DNA from: CAXRDE01 sp964229355
GTDB taxonomy: Bacteria; Cyanobacteriota; Sericytochromatia; UBA7694
Reading direction: 5' to 3'
Assembly: GCA_964229355.1 (NCBI GenBank)
Contig: CAXRDE010000008.1
Span: forward strand, 1-49,328
DNA: 49,328 nt
Shown here: positions 33,325-42,800 of the stretch, piece after piece
Numbering within the stretch: the first letter of the stretch is position 1
How the letters are laid out: each line of letters begins with the position of its first letter
Made by a program: the position numbers and the translations under genes
The notes under the pieces: model-generated
What the model saw: the letters and a program-made list of their open reading frames with translations, nothing else
What the model was told of the DNA's origin: nothing
The model's database searches: none

Positions 33325-34296
33325 ATGTCTGAGATAGAAAAAAAAGTTGAAAATGTGATTATTATTGGCTCTGGTCCTGCTGGCTACACATCGGCAATTT
33401 ACACCGGTCGTGCCAACCTGAGCCCTTTGATGTTTGAAGGTTACTTTGCCGGTGGCCAATTGATGCTGACTACCGAAGTGGAAAACTATCCGGGCTTTCC
33501 TGAGGGCGTGATGGGCCCTGACTTTATGATGGGCTTAAAAGCTCAGGCCGAGCGCTTTGGCACCCGCGTGGTCACCAAAGACGTTACCCGAGTAGACCTG
33601 TCGCAAAAGCCTTACCGCGTCGAAGTGGAACAAGACGTCTACTATGCTAACGCCATCATTATTTCTACCGGCGCTTCAGCGAAGTTGCTGGGCCTTGAGT
33701 CTGAAAAGCGTTTGATGGGCCACGGGGTCTCTACCTGTGCCACCTGTGACGGGGCTTTCTTCCGCGAAAAAGAAGTGGCCATTGTGGGCGGCGGCGACAG
33801 CGCCATGGAAGAAGCCAATTTCTTAACTCGCTTTGCCAGCAAAGTGTACGTCATTCACCGCCGTGAAGAGCTGCGCGCGTCTAAAATTATGCAAGACCGG
33901 GCTTTTGCGAACCCTAAAATTGAGTTTATCTGGAACAGCGAAATCACCGAGATATTGGGCGAAAACAAAGTGCATGCTGTAAAACTGTACAATAGCAAAA
34001 CCGGTGAAACCATCGAAAAACCCATGGACGGCGTCTTTGTGGCCATTGGACACACCCCCAATACCCAATTGTTTAAAGACTACCTAAAAACCGACGATGT
34101 GGGTTATTTGATTGTGGATTATCCCACCAGCAAAACCAACGTCGAAGGTGTTTTTGCGGCCGGAGATGTGCATGACCCACTGTACCGTCAGGCGATTACC
34201 GCCGCGGGTGCCGGCTGCCGTGCAGCCATTGATGCCGAGCGCTATCTCGAAAGCCTTGAGCATGCAGCCCATGCGGATGCTGCTGCTCACGCATGA
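33325..34296 (+). CDS. trxB: Thioredoxin reductase
   Basis: This FAD enzyme uses NADPH to reduce thioredoxin. The 323-residue protein has the FAD GSGPAGYTSAIYTGRA motif, the redox pair Cys138 and Cys141 (CATC), the NADPH-binding VGGGDSAMEEA, and the C-terminal AAGDVHDPLYRQAITAAGAGCRAA. Length is normal. The ribosome site ggagga is 7 bases before ATG; a TATTAT -10-like box is at 33296-33301. Its stop overlaps the start of the ferredoxin-type gene (ATGA). Confidence 0.97.
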   Translation: MSEIEKKVENVIIIGSGPAGYTSAIYTGRANLSPLMFEGYFAGGQLMLTTEVENYPGFPEGVMGPDFMMGLKAQAERFGTRVVTKDVTRVDLSQKPYRVEVEQDVYYANAIIISTGASAKLLGLESEKRLMGHGVSTCATCDGAFFREKEVAIVGGGDSAMEEANFLTRFASKVYVIHRREELRASKIMQDRAFANPKIEFIWNSEITEILGENKVHAVKLYNSKTGETIEKPMDGVFVAIGHTPNTQLFKDYLKTDDVGYLIVDYPTSKTNVEGVFAAGDVHDPLYRQAITAAGAGCRAAIDAERYLESLEHAAHADAAAHA

Positions 34297-34727
34297 GCGG
34301 TAAATACACCAAGCATGTGATGGTGTGTGTCCGGGAACGTAAACCCGGACACCCCAAGGGCTCTTGTGGCGAGTGCGGGGGCGAAGCCATTCGCAAGGAT
34401 TTTGCAGACCTGCTCAAAAAGCATGACCTGAAGGAGCACATGCGCGCCAGCAAAACCCACTGTTTAGACGCCTGTGAAATGGGCGCCGTGGTGGTGATTT
34501 ACCCCGACGATATCTGGTATGTGAACGTGCGGCGCGAAGACGTACAGCCGATTTTTGAGGCCTCTGTGCTCAAGGATGAGGTGTATCTGCCCCGGTTGGC
34601 CACTGAAGCCACCTGGGCAGAGCTTCAGGCCATTCGTGAAGGCAAACAGGAGCGGCCGTTGCCGCTGTATACAGACCCTTACCGTTCCAAAGACGGCAAA
34701 AAAGAAAAAAAAGCAAAGAAGAAATAA
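34293..34727 (+). CDS. Thioredoxin-fold [2Fe-2S] ferredoxin-type protein
   Basis: The 144-residue protein has the pattern of the (2Fe-2S) ferredoxin family with a thioredoxin fold (COG3411, related to NuoE). Candidate ligands are Cys12 (MVCV), Cys25 or Cys28 (GSCGECGG), and Cys57 and Cys61 (THCLDACEMG); the surrounding strand GAVVVIYPDDIWYVNV fits. The extra CGEC motif is close to a redox pair. A Lys-rich tail ends the protein. It overlaps trxB by 4 bases, so the two are translated together and may exchange electrons, which is an inference. Confidence 0.85.
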   Translation: MSGKYTKHVMVCVRERKPGHPKGSCGECGGEAIRKDFADLLKKHDLKEHMRASKTHCLDACEMGAVVVIYPDDIWYVNVRREDVQPIFEASVLKDEVYLPRLATEATWAELQAIREGKQERPLPLYTDPYRSKDGKKEKKAKKK

Positions 34728-34730
34728 CCC

Positions 34731-35342
34731 ATGACCCAGTCCTATGATTTAGAAGTCGCCGGCCCTTTGAACCTTCAGGCTCAGCTCTTGATTGCTAACG
34801 ATACCGAGTTAACAGCCACCGGACGCTTTGCCTTTTCGCTGACGGACTCGCTGAATCAAACCCTGGGCTTGTTGCCCTTTGGACTGGGCAAAAAAATTGC
34901 GGGCAGCATGATCGACAAACGGCTGACCAGCAGCGGTTATGCCTTTGAAATCAAAACCCAGGTGTTTACCGACATTGTGGTGGACGCCGAAGGTTTAATG
35001 ACCCTGAGCACCCGCTACCATTCGCCGCTGGCGAAGGGCATTACCCACAATGAATTTGAGCGGGTATTTAAACATTTTGCCCGGGAACTTTTTTATGTGG
35101 GGGTGCAGCCCAGCAGCGAAGACTATTTGCACCGCTTTATTCGTGAGTTTAAATCAAAAAACCGGGCCCAACTGCACTTTGCGGAGCTGTTTGCGGGTAA
35201 GTCATTGGCCATTGACGCGCTCCCGCCCCATGCCTTAGACAATTTCACCATTGACGAGGTGAAAATGGGGCAAGATCATCGGGGCGACCTGGTGGTGGAC
35301 TTTGTGGCCACGGGTGTGTTGGCGTATCATGCTGACGTATAA
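34731..35342 (+). CDS. Conserved-looking protein of unknown function
   Basis: The 203-residue protein has no signal peptide. It alternates beta strands and helices, with a Leu/Phe-rich amphipathic section (LLPFGLGKKIAGSM, residues about 46-60) and a helix FERVFKHFARELFYVG. It might be a lipid-binding or membrane-associated beta-structure, but I do not recognise a family. It follows the ferredoxin gene by 3 bases and precedes folD by 23, so it sits within a trxB-to-folD transcription unit. Confidence 0.65.
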   Translation: MTQSYDLEVAGPLNLQAQLLIANDTELTATGRFAFSLTDSLNQTLGLLPFGLGKKIAGSMIDKRLTSSGYAFEIKTQVFTDIVVDAEGLMTLSTRYHSPLAKGITHNEFERVFKHFARELFYVGVQPSSEDYLHRFIREFKSKNRAQLHFAELFAGKSLAIDALPPHALDNFTIDEVKMGQDHRGDLVVDFVATGVLAYHADV

Positions 35343-35365
35343 GGAATAGCATTGGAGTAAAGATT

Positions 35366-36205
35366 ATGGAAAACCCCATCATGGACGGTAAAGCCCTGGC
35401 AGCCCAACTGCGTCAGGAGATCAAAGCCCGTTGCGAGAGCCTGCATTTTCAGCCGGGCCTGGCGGTGGTGTGGGTGGGCGATCATCCTGCTTCTGAAATT
35501 TACATTCGCCACAAGCAAAAGGCTTGCGAGCAGGTGGGCATGTTGTCGGTATTGCATCATTTGCCCGCCGACAGCGCCCAGGATGAGGTGTTGGCCCTGA
35601 TTGAAGGATTAAACCAGGATCCTCAGATTCACGGCATTTTGGTGCAGATGCCCCTGCCGGAGCATCTGGACGAAGCCCAGGTGATCGAAGCCATTGATCC
35701 CGCCAAAGATGTGGACGGCTTACACCCCATGAACAGCGGCTATTTGTTTTCAGGCGCGGCCCGTCTGGTGCCCTGTACGCCGTTGGGCGTGATGGCCTTG
35801 CTCAAAGCCCACGGCGTTGAGCCTGCGGGCAAGCAGGCGGTGGTGATTGGCCGCAGTCAATTGGTGGGCAAGCCCGTGGGTATGCTCTTGCTCAATGAAC
35901 ATGCCAGTGTCTCGTTTTTGCATTCGCGCACCCCCGATTTGGCCCGCTATACCCGTGACGCCGACATTGTGGTGGTGGCTGTGGGACGGCCCAACACCCT
36001 GACGGCTGACATGATCAAGCCCGGTGCGGTGGTGATTGACGTGGGCATTAATCGCCTCGAAGGCCGTAAAATTACCGGCGACGTGGATTTTTATGGCGTA
36101 TCTCAAAAAGCCAGCCTGATTACCCCGGTGCCCGGCGGTGTGGGCCCCATGACCATTGCCATGCTCTTGCAAAACACCTTAAATGCTGCGCTGGTAAGCC
36201 CATGA
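35366..36205 (+). CDS. folD: Bifunctional methylenetetrahydrofolate dehydrogenase/cyclohydrolase
   Basis: FolD interconverts methylene-, methenyl- and formyl-tetrahydrofolate for one-carbon metabolism. The 279-residue protein has the YIRHKQKACEQVGM segment with catalytic Lys, PLPEHLDEAQVIEAIDPAKDVDGLHP, the NADP-binding GRSQLVGKPVGMLLL, and PVPGGVGPMTIAML at the end. Length is normal. The ATG at 35366 has a ggagtaaag ribosome site. Its stop overlaps the next start. Confidence 0.96.
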   Translation: MENPIMDGKALAAQLRQEIKARCESLHFQPGLAVVWVGDHPASEIYIRHKQKACEQVGMLSVLHHLPADSAQDEVLALIEGLNQDPQIHGILVQMPLPEHLDEAQVIEAIDPAKDVDGLHPMNSGYLFSGAARLVPCTPLGVMALLKAHGVEPAGKQAVVIGRSQLVGKPVGMLLLNEHASVSFLHSRTPDLARYTRDADIVVVAVGRPNTLTADMIKPGAVVIDVGINRLEGRKITGDVDFYGVSQKASLITPVPGGVGPMTIAMLLQNTLNAALVSP

Positions 36206-36834
36206 TGCTGATGTTGCTGGGGGTCTGCCTGTTGGTGATGCTGGGCAGCATTTTTGTGGTGCTCAACGCCCTGCAACAAATGGATGCCTTACGCAAACAA
36301 AATACAGTGTTTCAGACGGAACTCAAACAATTGCAGCAGGCCCACCAACAGCTCTTGCAACAGTTATACCCTGCGGCTACCCCCGCGGAATCTGAGGCCA
36401 AAAGCGCCCTCGAAGCAGAGCAGGCGGCCAAAGCCGAAGCCAAAGCCGAAGCCCGCGATGAGGCGCTGGCGAGCCTAAAAGAAGATCTCTTTCAGGTGCA
36501 GCGCCTGCTCGAAAAACACCACCTGAAATTGGGCTATTATCCGGACAGCGTCTCGGTGTTGATGCAGTTTGCTGAACAGCAGCAAAATACCCCTTCTCGC
36601 CACAACCCCTACACCGGCTTATACGCCCCTCTGTTTAGCGAAAAAACCCTGCTGGACATTACCCATGACCCCGTGGATGAAGGTTTATCGGAGTATGCGG
36701 GGCGTTTGCTTTACCAGGCCCATTTAGAGCCGGAAGGGCGGGGCTCAGGCTATACCCTGGCGGCCTTTGATGAGGCGGGTCTCTTGCTGAAAGACGCCAG
36801 TGGTGAAGTGCTCACTTTAAATCATCCGGCCTAA
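36202..36834 (+). CDS. Membrane-anchored coiled-coil protein, pseudopilin-like C-terminus
   Basis: The 210-residue protein has one membrane segment (residues 3-24), then an Ala/Lys/Glu-rich coiled coil to about residue 105. A C-terminal region follows with a LxxVQRLLEKHHLKLGYYPDSVSVLMQF pattern, close to that of pseudopilin-type domains where an x-x-x-x-YP-x-S/D follows the helix. It lacks the prepilin peptidase site, so it is not a normal pseudopilin. It overlaps folD by 4 bases (ATGA). A role in envelope or secretion is a guess. Confidence 0.65.
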   Translation: MMLMLLGVCLLVMLGSIFVVLNALQQMDALRKQNTVFQTELKQLQQAHQQLLQQLYPAATPAESEAKSALEAEQAAKAEAKAEARDEALASLKEDLFQVQRLLEKHHLKLGYYPDSVSVLMQFAEQQQNTPSRHNPYTGLYAPLFSEKTLLDITHDPVDEGLSEYAGRLLYQAHLEPEGRGSGYTLAAFDEAGLLLKDASGEVLTLNHPA

Positions 36835-36844
36835 ACACGACTTT

Positions 36845-39800
36845 TTAAATGACCCATTCTTCCCATGCCGCTTCTTCAGGCTGAGTTTCTATGGCCCGTT
36901 GGCCTCCCAGCATCGAAATCAGCCAGGGGGCCTCTGGTGCGTTGGCAGCTGGCCAGAACGCGGCAAAGGCGTGGGGATCGTTTTGCCCAAGTAGACACAG
37001 CCCCAGGTGCTCACCAGCGGCCTGGCGCAAAAGCTGGGTCATGGCCCCGGCTTCTAACAGGGCGTAGCTGCGGGCATCGGACCCGTAACTGGCGCGTAGA
37101 GGTTCCAGATCGGCCCACAGGTAAAGGCCAAAGGTGGCCTGTCCCGTCCAGGCCTGCGGTAAGATGCCCGGATACGGCCAATGAGCCCCGAGGGTCACGG
37201 CTTCTAAAGCATGGGCCTGAGGAACATAGCGCCAGAGACCTGCTCTGAGTTCAGGGTCACAATCCTGGCGCAGATGCAGGTACACCTGCACCCCATAATA
37301 TCCCCCTGCAGAAGCATAGGCCCGCTGCGGCGTAGAAGCAAAGGCGCTGTGCCGCTCATAAACTCTCAGACTACTCAAAAGCTGGCTGAAAGCCTCGCGG
37401 CCGGGACCCGCGGGGGCAAAGTCCTGGTGAGAACCCCAGGTCTGGGGATCCCCAAAGGTGCCTGTCAGCGGGTGGTCGCTGAGCTGTACCCGTTGACTCG
37501 GCCGTGCTGTGACGGTGCCGTGTGCCGCTGGGTCTGTGGGCTCCTGAACCGACTTGTGAACCGAATCCTGCCTGGCATAATCCGCGGCCAGGGCCCGCAG
37601 GGTGCGCAATCGCAACAATTCTCCCACGCCCGGCGCTTTGCCAAAGGTTTGCTGAAAATGCTGGCTCAATTGCACCATCTCAAGGGAGTGGATGCCCAGA
37701 CTGAGTAAGTCGGTGTCAGCCTGTAAAGCCGCTTGCTTTTCGGGAGGCCAGTCCAGTACCGTGGCGATGGCAGTGCGCAACTGCTGCACCCACTGCTCTT
37801 GCAGGGCCGACAGGGGCGGTAGCAGTTCGGGGGTATCCGGCAGGACCGGGTTTTGATCCAGCAGGGCCTGGCGATGAATTTTGCCATTGGCAGTGAGCGG
37901 CCAGACGGACACTGAAATATAGCAGTCGGGTTGCATATAGCGGGGCAGGTGGGTGCTCAGATGGTGGCTGAGGGCTTGCTCAATGTGCAGCGCAGAGGGC
38001 TCGTCCCTGCGGGGTTGCCAGTACAAGCGCAGGGTTTTTTCATGGTACAGGGCCAGGGCCTGAAGCACCCCTTCACACTGCTGGGCACAGTGGGTGATTT
38101 CGCTCAACTCGACGCGATACCCCTTGATTTTGACCTGTTGGTCTTCACGGCCCAAAAAGATAATCTCCCCTCCCGCATTGCGGTACCCCAAGTCCCCGGT
38201 GCGGTACAGGGCTTCTCCCGTCTGGGGATGGCGGCTAAAATGCCGGGCGGTCAAATCGGGTTGGTTTAAATACCCGGCGGCGACTCCAGCCCCGGCCAGG
38301 TACAGCTCACCGGGGGCGAAGGGCGGCATGTCTGCCAGCCAGGGATCGAGCACGTAGACCCCCTGGGCGGGCATGGCCGTGCCATAGGGAATCGAGGCTT
38401 TCTGGGCGTCTTCGCTTTGGATTTCGTGCCAAATCGACCAGATGGCTCCTTCGGTGGCTCCCCCCAGACTGAGACAGGTGAGCGGTTGGGAACTCAGAGG
38501 CTGGATGCGGGCGGGCAGGGTCACGGGAATCCAGTCCCCGCTGAGCAATACCGTTCGCAGGGCTGTTAAAGGCAAGAGATCTGATTGGCCTTCTGCCCAC
38601 TGGCAGAGCATTTCCATGTGGGCGGGCACCGAGTTCCAGACACTGACCCCCTCGTGTTGGCACCGTTGCCACCAGTGGGCGGGCTCGCGCTGCTGCGCCG
38701 GGTCAGGGTACACCACGGCGGCTCCTGCCCATAAGGCTCCAAAGATATCGTAGACGGAGAGATCAAAACTGAGGTCTGCGAGGCCCAGCACCCGATCCGC
38801 GGGCTGAAGCCCTAAGCGCGCGTTGACCGCCTGGAGGGTATTGCTCACCGCGGCATGGTGGGTCACCACCCCTTTGGGGGTGCCCGTGGAGCCGGAGGTG
38901 AAAATGAGATACACCGGGTCACTGGGACGCTGTTGTTGGCGCTGCTGCCATTGCTGCTGCAAGGCAGCATGGGATGGTATGGGTGAGGTGACGCGCTCGG
39001 CGGTGAGCGTCCAGCAGGTGTAAGAGGACTCTGTCTTGAGCACAGAGGTGGGGTGACAGAGCACCAGTGGGCACTCGGCCTGGGCCAAAATAGCCTCACA
39101 GCGCAAGCGGGGCCACTCGCTGTTCAGGGGAATATAGCAGGCGTCGGCCATCAGGGTAGCCAGAACGCCCACCACTTGCTCCCATCCGGCGGGCATGTAC
39201 AGCGCCACCCGCCGGGGGGCGGTGGGTTGGTCTGCAAAAAAGGCCGATAGCTGGGTACTGAGGACATGGGCCCGCTGCCACAGCTCAAAATAGCTCAGGC
39301 GTTCCGAGACACTTGCCACCGCTAGCCGTTCGGGGTGCTCCAGACATTGCTCCAAAAAGGGAACCAGCAAATCGCCATGGGGGTTACCTGCTGCAAAGAC
39401 CGGAGCCGCTGCGGGTACTGGCCAGGGACAAATGCTCTGTGGGAGGCTTTCTATGTCTAAGAGCTCGTGCAGGGCCGATTCCCAGGTGTCAAACAGCGTC
39501 TGTATGAAGGCTGCGTCAAAACGCTGCTCCGGGTAATCCCAATCGTAATGCAAACACCCCTGATGCACCATCACCTGATGATCCAGACTCACCTGGGGGG
39601 TTTGGGTTTGACTGTACACCCATTCGCCTTGCAGGGGAATGGTGGCTTCGCCGTAACCGAGCGCAGAGGTAAACACCACGGGAAAGGCTGCTTCCTGTCC
39701 CGCTTCTCGCAGGGCGCGCATGACCTCAATGCCCGAGAAGCTGCCGTGGGCCAGCACCTCAAGTAAAGTGTGTTGTAGGGCCTGGGTCTGGGCCCAGAAG

Positions 39801-42800
39801 TCCTGTTGGGGCGTCAGGCTGACCAAACTCAGCTGGGTAAAATCCCCCACGATGTCTTGCATCTGAGGGTGTACCGGGGGCCGTGAAAAGGTGGTGAGAT
39901 TGAGGGTCATGGCTTGCCGTTGTGACCAGCGTCCGAGACAGGCTGCAAACACCGACAGCAAGAGGCAGGTGGGAGTGACGCTGTGGCGGCGCGCTAGCGC
40001 CTGTAAACGCTCCCACTGGGGGCGCGATAGGCTCCCTCCCTTGCGGGCGTACACGATTTTTTCGTCTGCCACCACAGGTTTTTCTGGCAAGACCGGGGGT
40101 GGGGCGATCTGCGCCAGCCGTGCCAGCCACCACTGGCGATCGGCCTGAACTTTGGGGTGATGGCGGTGCGCAGCCAGATAATGCTGCCAGTGATCAAAGC
40201 GCAAATCCAGGGGTGGTTTGGCCTGAGGGCCCTCATGGTAAAAGCGCTCCAGTTCTTCGCTGAGGCGCACCAGGCTGATGGCGTCGGCCACCAGGGCGTG
40301 GATGCAGAGGCATAGCAGCACCTGCTCAGGGGTTTGTACCACGGCCACCCGTAAAAAGTGGGGACGCTCTTGCTGCAGTTGCTGACGCAGGGCTGTGTGG
40401 GCGGATTCCTGGGCATTTGTGTCCAGGCCTCGCCAGTCGTGGTAGCTGAGGTAGTCGGCAAAGTCGTTTTGCGCGATTTCTGCGACCTCGCGGTACTGCT
40501 GGCGACCGTCGGCCCGCAGGGTCATGCGCAGCATGGGGTGCCGAATGATCAAATGCTGCAAGGCCTCTTGCAAACGGGGCAACGACAGCGCTGGCGTATA
40601 GCGTAGCTCCAGGTAGGCCTGGGCCGGAACGCTATCGCTCAGGCCAGTTTGTTGACCGATCCAATAGGCCTGTTGTACGGGCGTCAGGGCAAACGGCTGT
40701 CCCGCATGGTGCGCGTAATCTTCGGGGTTTAAAGGGGGCAGGGCGTGCACTGTTTCGGTGTTTGTGGACTGGGAGGCGGCCGCGTCATTCCACTGGCTCT
40801 GCTGAAGCACGTCTACCATGTCTTGAAAGCGATCGCTGCGAAAGAGCACGTGCAGGGCCAGGGGGTGCCCGATAGCCGTTTGCAGGGTATGCTGCAATTC
40901 TAAAGCGGACAGAGAGTGGCCCCCCAGGGCAAAAAAGCGACTGTCAGTCTGCAGCTTTTGAGGCCCCAGCACCGCCTGCCAGCAGTGGGCCAGCAGGGCT
41001 TCAATGTCTGTCAATGCTGCTGCGGGAGTCTCGGTGGACAGGGGGGTGGGCGGTGCTTCCTGGGGAAGGGTTTGCAGCAGTTTTTGCAGGGCAGAACCGT
41101 CAATTTTGCCCTGGGGGGTCAGCGGAAACTGCGCAACCCACTGGCACAGGTCTGGGTAAAAAGCGGGAGACAGATGGGGCGCTAATTGCTGGCGTTGCGC
41201 GGGGCTCAGGACCTGTGTCGCAACAGATGCTAATGCAGCGATGCCTAAGGTAGCAGCTTTGGAAGCCTGAGGCACGAGCCAGGCGACCCATTTTCCCTGG
41301 GGGGTCAGGGCCACATGGGCCTGTGCCACCTCAGGCAGTTGGCAGAGGGCTTTTTCGACGGCGGCGGCCTCAATGCGCATGCCCCGCACCTTGACTTGGC
41401 GATCCAGCCGTCCGGTGTATTCCAGTTGCGGGTGGTCACCGTCACTTCGGGCGTGAACCCTATCACCGGTTAAATAGACCCGTTCATGCGCTGCCGTGGG
41501 CAGAGCCACAAAGGCGGCCTGGGTCTGCTCGGGCAGATGGCGATACCCCTGAGCCAGCAGCGGTCCCGCCAGGGCCAGTTGCCCGTGAAAGCCCCGGGGT
41601 AGGGGCTGCTGTTGGGGATCGAGCAGGTACATTTTTTGGCCGGGCAAGGGCTCACCCAGATGCAGATCTTCGGGGCCGTGCACCTGCACCACGCTGGTGA
41701 CCACGGTGCTTTCGGTGGGACCATAATGCAGATGCAGCTGAAGACCCTTGTGCCAGTGGGGCGGTAGGCTCTGACGCAGGACCGAGCCCCCGGTGAGCAG
41801 AACCCGCAGGCTGGGTGCGGGCTGCTGCCATTGGGCAAAGCAATGGTGCAAAAAGTCCGATGCGATAAAACAGTGGCTGGCCTGCACCTGACGCAAGGCG
41901 GTATCTAAAGCCTGGGGATCTCGGCGCGTGGCCTCGGGTAAACAGTGCAGGTGCACCTCTGGGTGCGCGCTGGTGAGCACGCTCCAGATTTCCCAGCTGG
42001 CTGCATCAAAGATGGGGTTGGCCCACTGGGCCACCACCACGGTATCGTGGGGATCAAAATACCGGGCGTGGTGCCAGGCCATGAGCCCTTGCAGATTGCG
42101 GTGCAGCACCTGTACCGGCTTGGGTTGACCGGTGGTGCCCGAGGTCAGCATGACATAGGCCAAATCCTCGACCTCAGCGTGGGTGGTGTCTGTCGTGGTG
42201 TCTTCGGTCTTATAGGCCTCGTAAGTGAGCGATGCAAAAAAGATGCCCTCGGGTACGGTGCGGGTGGTGGTCGGGTGGGTTGGGTGCGCAAGGCTTAACA
42301 GGCCCGTGGGCTGCAAGGCTGCCAACTGGCTTTGGCGTAAGGCCGCTGACTGTTCGGCGGGCAGCGGGCTATAAGCCGCCCCCGCCAGTGAAATGCCCAG
42401 CCAGGCAATGATCAAATCTGGCCCGACGGGCAGGGCGGTGGCCACCAGCTGTTCGCCTTGCAAAAACTGGGCCAGGCGCTGGGCCCGTTGCCACAGCTCG
42501 CGGGCGCTTAGCTGAACACTTAACGGAACGTTCATCTGCTCCACCACACCGCTCAGTATCAGATGTTCGGGCTGTTGCTGAGCGCGGGCTTCCAGGGCGT
42601 GCCACAGCTTCCAGGGCCTGGCCGGCGGTGCGGATGTTGGCTCCACCCCTTGCGGGGCGAGCGACTGCGGTTTGAGAAATTTCTGGGGGTCAGCCTGCAG
42701 GCAGAGCCGGTGTACGGATTGCTCTGCCAGGTCGGGTTCTGCGGCCTCGGTCCATTGGTGCAACAAATGGGTAAAGGCGGTCATGTACGCGCGGATGGTA

